Shown here in pieces: positions 25,047 through 34,454 of a DNA stretch of 64,000 bases. Positions within the stretch are counted from its first letter, which is position 1, and each line of letters starts with the position of its first letter. Location: the NCBI RefSeq assembly GCF_000426885.1, contig NZ_AUGF01000011.1, forward strand, positions 18,037 to 82,036, given 5' to 3'. A model generated the notes under the pieces. That model made no database searches. It had not been told where the DNA came from and was given only the letters and a program-made list of their open reading frames with translations. The position numbers were made by a program, and so were the translations under genes. Source of the DNA: Moraxella caprae DSM 19149 (GTDB lineage Bacteria > Pseudomonadota > Gammaproteobacteria > Pseudomonadales > Moraxellaceae).

Positions 25047-27710
25047 TTAAGCCAGCTCGCCAGTTAATTTGGTTTGTAAAGCAGTCAATATACTCTCCAG
25101 TTTATTCGACTTGTCCGCACCGCCTTGGGCATAGTCAGGTTTACCGCCACCTTTACCACCCAATTCGCCCGCCAAATGACGGATGATGTCGCCCGCCTTA
25201 ACCTTATCAGTCAAGCCCTTCGCCACGCTTGCCGACAGTGCCAAATCATCACTCTCGCCCACCAGTACAATCACCCCATCAAGGCGAGATTTTAGGGTAT
25301 CCATAAGCCCACGAATGGCTTTGCCGTCCACGCCTACCACTTTGGCGATGAGTAGATTTGTCTCGCCCACTTTGACCGCGTTTTGTAGTAGCGATACTGC
25401 TTGTAGGCTTGCCAGTTTTTGCTCGGTGCGTTCTAGCTGTTTTTCAAGCTCACGGTTACGCTCGGCAAGGCTACCGACACGAGTTTCAATCTCACCACGT
25501 TTTGCCTTAAAATTCGTTGCCAAATTACCCAAAATCATCTCACCCGTCTGCACATAACGCACCGCCCCCATGCCTGTCAAGGCTTCCACACGGCGAACGC
25601 CCGAGGCGATACCGCTCTCGGAGACGATTTTAAACAGACCTATATCGCCTGTTTGAGCCACGTGGATGCCACCGCACAGCTCAATGGAGAACGTAGAGTT
25701 ATCGGCATTTGTCCCCATGGTAAGAACACGCACGGTTTCGCCATATTTTTCGCCAAACAGAGCCATTGCCCCTTTGTCAATGGCTTCATCAATGGGTAGG
25801 TACTCAATCTGCACAGGGGTATTTTTTTGGATTTGCTCGTTCACCATGCGTTCAATGGTGGCAAGCTCATCATGACTGATTGGTTTATCATAAGAGAAGT
25901 CAAAACGTAGCACGTCTGCCGATACCAGCGAGCCTTTTTGGGCAACGCCTGTGCCTAGCACCGCACGTAGGCTTGCGTGGAGCAGGTGCGTGGCGGAGTG
26001 GTTTTTGGCGGAAGCTTTACGCACGTCGGCAATCACTTGGGCGTTGGCGGACTGATTTGGGGTGATCTCGCCCATTTTTACCGTGCCATAATGGATAATT
26101 GCCGTGCCAGATTTTTTGGTGTCTTCGACAAAAAACACCCCTGTGGACGTGCTAATCTCGCCTGTCTCGCCCACTTGACCGCCACCTTCGGCATAAAATG
26201 GCGTGGCAGACAGCACAATCACACCTTCATCGCCTTCACCCAAACGCTTTACCGCCTTGCCGTCTTGGTACACGCCTATGATTTGGCTTTGGTTGTCTAG
26301 CAGGTCATAGCCGACAAATTCGGTTGGGGTCTCTACTTTTACGCTACTTGTGTAATCCACGTCAAATTTGCCCGCTTCTCTGGCACGGGTACGTTGAGCT
26401 TCCATAGCCACATTAAAGCCGTCTTCGTCAATGCCAACGCCACGCTCACGAGCGATGTCGGCAGTTAGGTCGGTTGGGAAACCATAGGTATCATATAGCT
26501 TAAATACCGTCTCCCCTGTCAAGGTATCGCCTGTGTTTAGACTTTCTAATTCGCCCGATAACAGACGTAAGCCCTGTGCCAGCGTTTTGGCAAATTGCTC
26601 CTCCTCCTTTAAGATGACCGCTTCAATCTCAGCCTGTTTGTTGACAAGCTGTGGGTAAGCCTCGCCCATCTCTGCCACGAGTGCAGGGACGATTTTGTGG
26701 AAAAATACCCCCTCTGCCCCCAGTTTATTGCCATGACGTACCGCACGGCGAATGATACGGCGTAGGACATAGCCACGCCCTTCGTTACTTGGGCGGACAC
26801 CGTCAGCGATGAGAAACGACACGGCACGGATATGGTCGGCAATGACCTTAAAAGACGGCTCATAGGTGCTCTCCACGCCAATCACTTGGGCAGTCGCATT
26901 CATGAGATTAACAAACAAATCCGTCTCATAGTTGCCATATTTGCCCTGCATGACCGAGCTGATACGCTCTAAGCCCATGCCTGTATCCACAGACGGCTTG
27001 GGCAGGGGTTCTAGCGTGCCGTCTTTTTGGCGGTTAAACTGCATAAATACGCAGTTCCAAATCTCCACGTAACGGTCGCCATCTTCGTCAGGCGTACCGG
27101 GCAGTCCGCCTTCCATATGCTCGCCATAATCATAAAAAATCTCGGAGCAAGGCCCGCAAGGTCCTGTATCGCCCATCGCCCAAAAGTTATCCGACTGATA
27201 AAGCCCACCTTTATCGCCAATGCGAATGATACGCTCGGGGGCAAGTCCGATGTCCTTATGCCAAATGTCAAAGGCTTCATCATCGGTGTGATAGACGGTT
27301 ACATAAAGGCGGTCTTTGGGCAGGGCAAGCCAGTTGTCATCGGTCAAAAACTCCCACGCAAAGGCAATGGCGTCCTTTTTAAAATAATCGCCAAAGCTAA
27401 AATTACCGAGCATTTCAAAAAAGGTGTGATGACGGGCGGTGTAGCCCACATTATCAAGGTCGTTGTGTTTGCCCCCTGCACGCACGCATTTTTGTGATGA
27501 CACGGCACGCTGATAGTCCCGTTTTTCTAGACCCAAAAAGGTATCTTTAAATTGGTTCATGCCTGCATTGGTAAATAGTAGCGTGGGGTCGTTGTGTGGA
27601 ATGAGACTTGATGATGCCACAGGCGTGTGGTTTTTGCTTTTAAAAAAGTCAATAAAGGCTTGACGTACTTCGGTCAGTTGCATGGTTTTGGTTAAGTGAG
27701 CGGTTGTCAT
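25047..27710 (-). CDS. alaS: Alanine-tRNA ligase AlaS
   Basis: AlaS charges tRNA-Ala and edits mischarged serine and glycine. The 887-residue product has class II aminoacylation motifs ([18 protein letters not shown] near residue 95, [13 protein letters not shown] near 240), the editing-domain zinc site [11 protein letters not shown] near 570 with [12 protein letters not shown] near 670, and a C-terminal glycine-rich domain with [14 protein letters not shown]. Size is typical (about 875). ATG at 27710 is used; a second ATG ten codons later ([14 protein letters not shown]) is an alternative start. Confidence 0.98.
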   Translation of the reverse strand: MTTAHLTKTMQLTEVRQAFIDFFKSKNHTPVASSSLIPHNDPTLLFTNAGMNQFKDTFLGLEKRDYQRAVSSQKCVRAGGKHNDLDNVGYTARHHTFFEMLGNFSFGDYFKKDAIAFAWEFLTDDNWLALPKDRLYVTVYHTDDEAFDIWHKDIGLAPERIIRIGDKGGLYQSDNFWAMGDTGPCGPCSEIFYDYGEHMEGGLPGTPDEDGDRYVEIWNCVFMQFNRQKDGTLEPLPKPSVDTGMGLERISSVMQGKYGNYETDLFVNLMNATAQVIGVESTYEPSFKVIADHIRAVSFLIADGVRPSNEGRGYVLRRIIRRAVRHGNKLGAEGVFFHKIVPALVAEMGEAYPQLVNKQAEIEAVILKEEEQFAKTLAQGLRLLSGELESLNTGDTLTGETVFKLYDTYGFPTDLTADIARERGVGIDEDGFNVAMEAQRTRAREAGKFDVDYTSSVKVETPTEFVGYDLLDNQSQIIGVYQDGKAVKRLGEGDEGVIVLSATPFYAEGGGQVGETGEISTSTGVFFVEDTKKSGTAIIHYGTVKMGEITPNQSANAQVIADVRKASAKNHSATHLLHASLRAVLGTGVAQKGSLVSADVLRFDFSYDKPISHDELATIERMVNEQIQKNTPVQIEYLPIDEAIDKGAMALFGEKYGETVRVLTMGTNADNSTFSIELCGGIHVAQTGDIGLFKIVSESGIASGVRRVEALTGMGAVRYVQTGEMILGNLATNFKAKRGEIETRVGSLAERNRELEKQLERTEQKLASLQAVSLLQNAVKVGETNLLIAKVVGVDGKAIRGLMDTLKSRLDGVIVLVGESDDLALSASVAKGLTDKVKAGDIIRHLAGELGGKGGGKPDYAQGGADKSNKLESILTALQTKLTGELA

Positions 27711-27988
27711 GGTCGTATCTCGTAGCTTGCCTGTGATTTTTAAAAATCATGGGGCGAATTTGATAAATAAACAGCTAATTTTATCACAAACCGCCATAAT
27801 TAACAGTGATTTTAACCAATTTTTCACAAAATTTAGTTGAAAGACTGACTGACTTAATAACTTTTTGGAATTAATATAAAATCCTTATAAAAATTATGGA
27901 GTTTTTGATAAAAATGCTTAACATTCATGTAAAAAAGTTGTATAAATAGCATATAGATTTTATCCACAAAAATGCTAGGGGATTCACC

Positions 27989-28216
27989 ATGAACATTCCA
28001 CTATTTAGTGCCATTTTTTCGATTGCTTCTACTGTACTCATTGGCGTCTTGATGATTGTGGTGTTTGTCAATGACATGACCAATATGCAAACGGTGCTTG
28101 GAGCCGTGGTCGCAGGACTCGTGGTAAGCATTCCCATCGCCCTTGTCGTCACCAAACGCATTTCTGCCATGACAAACTCTGCCAGTCTCACCCCCAATCA
28201 ACAAAAAACGCAGTAA
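27989..28216 (+). CDS. Small two-helix membrane protein
   Basis: A 75-residue protein, MNIPLFSAIFSIASTVLIGV, with two hydrophobic helices (about residues 5-28 and 35-57) joined by the short polar loop NDMTNMQT, then a basic and polar tail. The start follows AGGGGATTCACC, a good ribosome binding site, and an intrinsic terminator lies 74 bases after the stop, so it appears to be a single-gene unit. I recognise no family. It could be a membrane-stress or complex-accessory small protein, but this is not supported by any motif. Confidence 0.75.
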   Translation: MNIPLFSAIFSIASTVLIGVLMIVVFVNDMTNMQTVLGAVVAGLVVSIPIALVVTKRISAMTNSASLTPNQQKTQ

Positions 28217-28289
28217 CGCTTTTGGCACAGCTTATCTGGCCTATATTGCAATACCAGCCAGATAGCCAAGCCACAGCCGAAACATAGAT

Positions 28290-28323
28290 ATGCCATGATA
28301 GCACGCCCCATCATGGCATTTTT
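28290..28323 (+). terminator. Intrinsic terminator after the small membrane protein
   Basis: ATGCCATGA (28290-28298) and TCATGGCAT (28311-28319) pair as a 9 bp stem across a 12-base loop, followed by TTTT. A second inverted pair, CTATCTGGC/GCCAGATAG-like, lies about 35 bases upstream. Confidence 0.75.
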
Positions 28324-28406
28324 ACACAGCGTACGACCAAACAAAATTGAAATACACCCATCAATTCATGTTACAATAGTATTTATTTATCACAAATAGA
28401 GCCGTC

Positions 28407-30173
28407 ATGACTGAGTTGTCCCTAATCGTCGATTTGCGTTGGTGTTTGGATGAGTTATTAAAAGAAGGTCGCATTGACCAAAAATCATACAATCTTGTCA
28501 TCACCAGTCGTAACGACCCTGCCCTACACCCCGTCCAAAACATCGCCCGTTTTAACCTGACGAGCTTATTAGACCATCAGCCCCTAACTGTAGATAAGCT
28601 CAATCTATGGTTGGCGGGCAAAGCTGGCGTGGACGTGGTGCGAATTGACCCTCTAAAAGTAGACGTGCCGAGCGTGACGGGCATCATGTCCTTTGAGTAC
28701 GCCAAAAATCAGTACATTCTGCCCATTGCCGTGACAGACACGGAAGTCATCATCGGCACTGACCAACCTTTTTATCACGATTGGCATGCCAACATCAGCC
28801 ACATCGTCCGCCCCAAAAACATCAAGGTCGTTTATCTGTCACCTGAACAGCTCAATCGCTACCGTGCCGAGTTCTATCAAGTCACCCGTGCCATACAAGG
28901 GGCGGACATTGCCCAAAAAAAGGCAAGTGCGGACGTTACCAACGTAGAAGCCCTACTCCAACTTGGCGATAACAACAACCCTGATGCCAATGACCAACAC
29001 ATCGTTAAAGTCGTAGATTGGCTTTTGCAATACGCCTTTGAACAGCGAGCTTCCGACATTCACTTGGAGCCACGCCGTGAGACGGGCAAGGTGCGATTTA
29101 GAATTGACGGGGTACTGCATACCGTCTATGAGATGCCTGCTGCGATTTTGACGGCTGTTACCGCTCGTATCAAGATTTTGGGACGATTAAACGTTGCCGA
29201 GAAACGAAAGCCCCAAGACGGACGTTTAAAGACACGCACCCCAAAAGGGCTAGAAACCGAACTTCGTCTGTCCACCTTGCCCACCGCATTTGGCGAAAAG
29301 CTCGTCATGCGTGTGTTTGACCCTGAAGTGTTGGTACGCACCTTTGCTCAGCTTGGCTTGACGGGCAAACAACTAGAAACGTGGCACGCTCTCACCGCCC
29401 ACCCCAACGGCATTATTCTGGTAACAGGCCCCACAGGTTCAGGCAAAACCACCACGCTATATAGCACACTCAAACAACTTGCCACCGAAAAAGTGAATGT
29501 CTGTACCATTGAAGACCCCATTGAGATGATTGAGCCGTCTTTTAACCAAATGCAGATTAACTCAGCGATTGATTTGCACTTTGCAGACGGCATTCGCTCG
29601 CTCATGCGACAAGACCCTGACATCATCATGGTAGGCGAAATCCGAGACGGCGAGACGGCAGACATGGCGGTGCAGGCAAGTCTGACGGGGCATTTGGTGT
29701 TATCCACCTTGCACACCAATGACGCTCCTAGCTCTTTGACACGGCTACATGATTTGGGCGTTCAGCCGTTTTTGACATCGGCAACCATTTTGGGCATTAT
29801 GGCTCAAAGGCTTGTCAGAACGCTTTGCCCTCACTGCAAATCCGCCCAAGACGTGAGCGAAAACTCGCCTCTAGCGGACGAATGGCGTGGGCTTGTTGCT
29901 CCGTGGAACGCTCCTGTTCCGTCCAAAATCTACATGCCTGTGGGCTGTGATGAGTGCCGAAACACAGGCTATAAAGGGCGAATTGGGCTGTATGAGATCT
30001 TGCCGTTGTCCAATGAGCTTAAAAAACTGGTTGCCAAAGACGGGGGACTTGACGACCTAAAAAAACAGGCGTATAGTGAAGGGGTGTTACCGTTACGCAT
30101 AGAAGGAGCAAAACGTGTGGCAGAGGGCGTTACCACGCTTGAAGAAGTGCTTCGGGTTGTTCCGTTGAATTAG
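28407..30173 (+). CDS. GspE/PulE/PilB-family secretion or pilus ATPase
   Basis: A 588-residue cytoplasmic ATPase of the type II secretion/type IV pilus extension family. The N-terminal 160 residues form a T2SSE_N-like domain. Key motifs: Walker A GPTGSGKTTTLY at 341, the Asp box with CTIEDPIEMIE at 366, Walker B DPDIIMVGEIRDGETADMA near 403, the His box LSTLHTNDAPSSLTRL near 432, and a four-cysteine zinc site with CPHC at 474 and CDEC at 514. This full set marks an assembly ATPase, not a PilT-type retraction ATPase. No pilin, PilC or peptidase genes are adjacent, so its machine is unknown. Confidence 0.93.
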   Translation: MTELSLIVDLRWCLDELLKEGRIDQKSYNLVITSRNDPALHPVQNIARFNLTSLLDHQPLTVDKLNLWLAGKAGVDVVRIDPLKVDVPSVTGIMSFEYAKNQYILPIAVTDTEVIIGTDQPFYHDWHANISHIVRPKNIKVVYLSPEQLNRYRAEFYQVTRAIQGADIAQKKASADVTNVEALLQLGDNNNPDANDQHIVKVVDWLLQYAFEQRASDIHLEPRRETGKVRFRIDGVLHTVYEMPAAILTAVTARIKILGRLNVAEKRKPQDGRLKTRTPKGLETELRLSTLPTAFGEKLVMRVFDPEVLVRTFAQLGLTGKQLETWHALTAHPNGIILVTGPTGSGKTTTLYSTLKQLATEKVNVCTIEDPIEMIEPSFNQMQINSAIDLHFADGIRSLMRQDPDIIMVGEIRDGETADMAVQASLTGHLVLSTLHTNDAPSSLTRLHDLGVQPFLTSATILGIMAQRLVRTLCPHCKSAQDVSENSPLADEWRGLVAPWNAPVPSKIYMPVGCDECRNTGYKGRIGLYEILPLSNELKKLVAKDGGLDDLKKQAYSEGVLPLRIEGAKRVAEGVTTLEEVLRVVPLN

Positions 30174-30240
30174 CAAAGCTCGACCAAAAACATCTCCCAA
30201 TAATCCAGTCTAAAAAGCTTTCAAACACAAAACTAAAACA

Positions 30241-30270
30241 AACCCCAAAGTTTTAAACTTTGGGGTTATT
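30241..30270. terminator. Bidirectional terminator between the ATPase and Omp genes
   Basis: AACCCCAAAG and CTTTGGGGTT pair perfectly around TTTTAAA. The A-rich left and TTATTAA right sides make it usable for both convergent genes. Confidence 0.8.
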
Positions 30271-30286
30271 AAGTTAGATGCTTAAA

Positions 30287-31066
30287 TTAGAAACGATAAG
30301 TTGCACCAACTTTAACAATAGGATACCAAGTGGGATTATTATCTCTGATGGTTTTTTCTAGGTCAGCTTGAAATTCTGCTTTATTTTGGCTTGGAACAAC
30401 ATCATTATCTAGATTAACTTCTGTTTTCCATTTGCCAGTATAAGCAGCACCCACTTCACCAAAGAAACCGATACGGCTGTTACTGTTGATATTTGGCTTA
30501 ACACCCAACGTCAAGTAAGGAGCCAAGGTATTGCCAGACTCTGCCTTAACATTGATATTGCCACCAACTTTGTATTCTTTATCATCAATCTTGATGGTTG
30601 CTCTCCCTTCTTGGGAAGTTAGGGTTGCATCAAGCTTATTGTCTTGAAAAATAACGCCAGTACCTACAGTAAAGCGGTTTTTCCAAGGACGTAGATTAAC
30701 ACCAACATAAGGGTTGCTGTAATCGCCATCAAGTTTTAGGTTGCCTTGATAATCACCCCATTCATTACCTAGCACTTTTTTCCAGTTGATGACAGAATCA
30801 CTACCACCGATGTCGGTATCTACATCGAAGCTACCGCCATTCCAGCCAGCAACCACTTCGGTTGATTCGTTGGCAGACCATGCAATGCTTGCACCATAAC
30901 CCAATGTACCAATCTCAGCATTGACAGCACCTGGCTTGGCTAATGTGGTGAAGACAGTCTTACCACTATCTACAATGGTATGACCTGCATTGGTTACAAC
31001 ATTTGCCATGGCAGTACCAGAAAATAATACCGCGCTAGTTAGGGTTACTAACTTTAAAGTTTTCAT
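30287..31066 (-). CDS. Outer-membrane beta-barrel protein
   Basis: A 259-residue protein starting MKTLKLVTLTSAVLFSGT with a signal peptide cut near AMA-N. The mature part alternates polar and aromatic residues, as in beta-barrels, with strand-like segments such as GTLGYGASIAWSA, NPYVGVNLRPWKN and RIGFFGEVGAAYTG. It ends GATYRF, with the terminal phenylalanine that the Bam assembly machinery recognises. I see no TolC, OmpA or porin signature, so the function is open. The ATG at 31066 is chosen over the adjacent one at 31069 from spacing to GGAG. It faces a strong bidirectional terminator. Confidence 0.85.
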   Translation of the reverse strand: MKTLKLVTLTSAVLFSGTAMANVVTNAGHTIVDSGKTVFTTLAKPGAVNAEIGTLGYGASIAWSANESTEVVAGWNGGSFDVDTDIGGSDSVINWKKVLGNEWGDYQGNLKLDGDYSNPYVGVNLRPWKNRFTVGTGVIFQDNKLDATLTSQEGRATIKIDDKEYKVGGNINVKAESGNTLAPYLTLGVKPNINSNSRIGFFGEVGAAYTGKWKTEVNLDNDVVPSQNKAEFQADLEKTIRDNNPTWYPIVKVGATYRF

Positions 31067-31430
31067 CATCTTTTCTCCAAAAGTAATATATAAACTAAAC
31101 ATTAATTTATATGGTTTAATTTTAATATCAAAAAACCATAAAATCAATAGTCAAATCAAAGGAATTTGTGATATTTTGATGACTTTCATGTTTTATTATG
31201 TAAACATCTAGGACTAAAATTACCGCAAAGATTATGCAGTAACAAAAAATCTTATACTGACGACAGTAAGGGCATTAAAAATTCACTCAGCTTATCAATC
31301 AGCTTATAATGGTAAATTGTTGATTATCTCGTAATTATTTTTTCGTCTAGAGAGATAAATCAATTCACCCTTGGCAACTTAATAACTCATACAGGGTTAA
31401 GAATAAGGTATTAAAATAGGCTTGGGGTCT
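31067..31430. other. Gap between the Omp gene and comF
   Basis: This 364 bp AT-rich gap holds the upstream region of the outer-membrane protein gene and the sequence after comF. A candidate minus-strand promoter is TTGTTA-N17-TAATTT around 31220-31250, weak in its -10 box. No gene is visible. Confidence 0.5.
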
Positions 31431-32204
31431 TTACTCATCCAAAATCGGCAGATGAATCGCCTCTCGCCCATGCAACGCACAGACAGCATAAATCTTGGCA
31501 GTGGAATGTTCTGCCCAAATGGCATTTGCCATGGCAAGCAGTGTCGAGCCTGTGGTCACAACATCATCCACCAGTATCGCGTGACGAGTCGGCAAAGGGT
31601 CGGCCAGATAAAAATCATGCTTGACGTTGTGCAGGCGGTCACTACGGCTAAGACCACGCTGATGAATGACATTATCCAAGCGAGCGACACCTTGCCACAT
31701 CGGTATCTGCCACAAAAAGGATAAATATCTGGTCAAAATCAGCACAGGATAAAAGCCTCGTTCCACCAAACGAGAGCTTGTGGTCGGAGTTGGAATAAGG
31801 ACGGCATTATCAGCATTTACCCCTTGAGGTCGCTTGACGTATCTCATCAGATGATATAACACCATGAGTGATGACACATCGCCTTTGTCTTTAAAGGCGG
31901 TCATGACCTGCTTTAACGGCACATCATAATAAGCACTCGCATACAAAGCAATCTCTCGCCCATCATCACGCATGGCAAATATCGGCAATCTACCTGCCCA
32001 CTGGGCATGACAATACATACAAAGCAGTGGAGCATGGTAAAAGGGTGCGTGGTAAACAGGAATATGGCAAAAAGGGGCATGGTCAGCCACACCCCCTATA
32101 TCCAACTTAGGCTTAACCTCTATCGTCTGCCCACATAACTGACAGCACTCATGCACGTATGATGAGAGAATGGCAAGGGCATACGGGGGCAGGCGAGCGA
32201 GCAA
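31431..32204 (-). CDS. comF: ComF family phosphoribosyltransferase-like protein
   Basis: ComF/GntX-type proteins support natural transformation and carry a phosphoribosyltransferase fold. The 257-residue product has an N-terminal zinc-ribbon region with CCQLCGQ and CMYCHAQW, then VLIPTPTTSSRLVERGF, ARLDNVIHQRGLSRSDR and the PRPP-binding loop AILVDDVVTTGSTL near residue 215. No upstream ATG fits; TTG at 32204 is used because AGGA lies 7-9 bases before it and because all residues from there are open. The start lies just after the pldA stop, so translation is probably coupled. Confidence 0.9.
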   Translation of the reverse strand: MLARLPPYALAILSSYVHECCQLCGQTIEVKPKLDIGGVADHAPFCHIPVYHAPFYHAPLLCMYCHAQWAGRLPIFAMRDDGREIALYASAYYDVPLKQVMTAFKDKGDVSSLMVLYHLMRYVKRPQGVNADNAVLIPTPTTSSRLVERGFYPVLILTRYLSFLWQIPMWQGVARLDNVIHQRGLSRSDRLHNVKHDFYLADPLPTRHAILVDDVVTTGSTLLAMANAIWAEHSTAKIYAVCALHGREAIHLPILDE

Positions 32205-32207
32205 AGG

Positions 32208-33476
32208 TTATAATCCTATCCAGTCATTTAACATCACGCCCACGCCCACGGTCGTGGACTCATGATTATAATCAATGATGGACTGACCATAGCCATGAAA
32301 CAGCTGAACATAACCACTCACACCACGACCAATGGGGCGAACATAGTCAAGCTGAACCGCTCCTTTGCTGGTTTTAGGGTTATAACGCAGTGTGCCTGAG
32401 ATATTATTGCCCTTATCAAACTGATAAATAAAACGCACATCGCCATGACCATAATAGTCTACAATATCAGGGTTATCATCAGGACGGTTACTGTCACTGG
32501 TCTTAGCAACTCTCGCCCACAGGCGTGGCATGACCGTAAAGTTACCCCACTCCGCCCCTGCCATGACATAGGCACGGTTCCATGAGCGTGACAGGGAGTC
32601 ACCTTCACCATTTGAGTGGTGTACCGCACCCGCCCCAAGCATGCGTAGCTTGCCATCAAAGGGTAAGTCTGCCACCACAGGCTGAGTGATAAACAGCTCT
32701 GGCTGATAGTCATGAGCCCTAAACGGACGTGAGTTATCTTCGTTATAGACCTGCCAATGCGACTGCTGAGTATAGCCAAACCACATGTCTGCGTTCGTAC
32801 CAAACAAATCTTCGACAACTTTGGATTTGAATGAGAGTTGGAATTTTAACTCGGTACTACGTATTTCGTTTTCGGTATAATCCACTGCTTCTTGGGTTGG
32901 GGTGCTGACCGAACGGTTGGGCTTGGTATTGACAAATACTGGTAGGATATACATGGGGTTATGAGGACGAGCTTTCCATAGCCCACCACTGTTTCTATCC
33001 AAGTCATAAGCCAAACTCAGCGGTGTGTATCTGCTACCATTCACCTTGCCAAAGCCACCGGCACTGATGTTAGGATTTACCTCATCATCTGCCCCATGCT
33101 CTGTTAGGGCGATGTCAGCAGTCGGCAAATCACTGGCGGTCTCAGCAAGCACTACCTGTGGGTCGCCCTTGATGGTGCGTTTAAAGGTCTGTCCCAAATC
33201 AAGAGGGCGTTTATCTTGGAGTACGCTTGGCACTTTGCCTAGGGCAATGCTGTCAAAACACGCCAAACGCTCACCATCATTGACCACGGATGCACAGTCA
33301 AAAAACAGTCGCTCACCCTGCACAGGGTCGGCAATGTCAAGCTCATTCGTCTGCACCGCACTCACTTCGGGCATGGGCAGGGCAATCTCTTCTGCCCATG
33401 CCTGCCCACTCATCACGCCTAGTGACAATGACGAGAACGTCACAGCAAGGCTCAATCGCTTTGGGATAAACTTCAT
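32208..33476 (-). CDS. pldA: Outer-membrane phospholipase A (PldA)
   Basis: PldA hydrolyses misplaced phospholipids in the outer membrane. The 422-residue protein has a signal peptide (MKFIPKRLSLAVTFSSLSLG to AWA), a 110-residue pre-barrel region and the 12-strand barrel domain. The catalytic His-Ser region is visible as HHSNGEGDSLSRSWNRAYV near residue 295, and a conserved QSHWQVYNEDNSRPFRAHDYQP block precedes it. The frame extends to a GTG at 33488, but ATG at 33476 gives a proper signal peptide. The N-terminal region is longer than in E. coli PldA. It is followed directly by comF. Confidence 0.93.
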   Translation of the reverse strand: MKFIPKRLSLAVTFSSLSLGVMSGQAWAEEIALPMPEVSAVQTNELDIADPVQGERLFFDCASVVNDGERLACFDSIALGKVPSVLQDKRPLDLGQTFKRTIKGDPQVVLAETASDLPTADIALTEHGADDEVNPNISAGGFGKVNGSRYTPLSLAYDLDRNSGGLWKARPHNPMYILPVFVNTKPNRSVSTPTQEAVDYTENEIRSTELKFQLSFKSKVVEDLFGTNADMWFGYTQQSHWQVYNEDNSRPFRAHDYQPELFITQPVVADLPFDGKLRMLGAGAVHHSNGEGDSLSRSWNRAYVMAGAEWGNFTVMPRLWARVAKTSDSNRPDDNPDIVDYYGHGDVRFIYQFDKGNNISGTLRYNPKTSKGAVQLDYVRPIGRGVSGYVQLFHGYGQSIIDYNHESTTVGVGVMLNDWIGL

Positions 33477-33618
33477 AAAATATCTCACACTGGGTAAATG
33501 ACAAGTTTAAATCATTATGCGTTCATGCTTGTCATGTTTTGTTAAATGATAGATATACTAAACGATAAATCAAAATAAGACCAACGGTTGAATTTTAAAA
33601 CATCAAACACAAAGACCG

Positions 33619-34194
33619 CTATTCATATTTTTGCCCATCAAACACAATCCAGCCCCCTTGGTGTCTGCCCGCAGGGTCATGGTGCGTCCCATGCACCACC
33701 CCACCTTTGTCGGTGTATTCATACTCGCCATAAAATGACACACTGTCGCCCTTTTTTAGCCCTGTCACATACGGGGCTAGGTCAATGTTATGGGCGATAA
33801 GCACCGTCATGTCCACCCCGTCTAATGAGACGATGAATTTTTGGTGACGTGAGCCTTTGTTGTCATCGGGCAGGGTTGCCTTGACCGTGCCACACCCTGC
33901 CACTTGGACATCAGAGCGTCGCTCGGTAAAGCTTGTGGCAATGAGCTGATTTTGACAGCTTGGATTTGACTGCTTGGGCGGTGTGTTTTGGGCGGTTTGG
34001 GCATCCACCAAAGTCTGAGCCTGCGATCTTTGGGGAGCTTGCTTGCTTGGTTTATCATCAAGACAAGCGGTCAATACCAAACACATCACTCCTAATGTCG
34101 CCCCCAGTACAAATGGTCTTGCCCAGTGTGTACATGCACCCAGTGCTATCTTGGTTTGTCTGGCCTGTTTCATTTTATCTGTCTGTTTACCCAT
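33619..34194 (-). CDS. DUF3465 domain lipoprotein
   Basis: A probable lipoprotein with signal peptide and lipobox LTAC near residue 45 of the translation, a 50-residue low-complexity linker, and a C-terminal DUF3465 domain with GSRHQKFIVSLDGV, AHNIDLAPYV, FYGEYEYTDKGGVVHGTHHD and AGRHQGGWIVFDG. The domain is a small conserved beta-rich unit of unknown biochemical role. The start is uncertain: TTG at 34203, ATG at 34194 (used) and ATG at 34173 are all possible. Confidence 0.85.
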   Translation of the reverse strand: MGKQTDKMKQARQTKIALGACTHWARPFVLGATLGVMCLVLTACLDDKPSKQAPQRSQAQTLVDAQTAQNTPPKQSNPSCQNQLIATSFTERRSDVQVAGCGTVKATLPDDNKGSRHQKFIVSLDGVDMTVLIAHNIDLAPYVTGLKKGDSVSFYGEYEYTDKGGVVHGTHHDPAGRHQGGWIVFDGQKYE

Positions 34195-34454
34195 TTTGCC
34201 CAAAGCAAGTCATCAGAACATGGCTTAAAACTGCATATTTTAACAAAAGCCAAACAAGCTTGCAAAATAAAGTTGTAAACGCTCGGGTTCACAACTCTAC
34301 CTTACCTAAGATTACCAATTTTTACCAAGCTGACATTTTTTGTCAATGACTTACAATTTTTGTCAGTTGTTTGTTGTTGGCTTTGTAAATTTTATACCTG
34401 CATTTAGAAGACGGTATCAATTTTAAAAAATTTTAAAAACAATTTTTAAAATCA

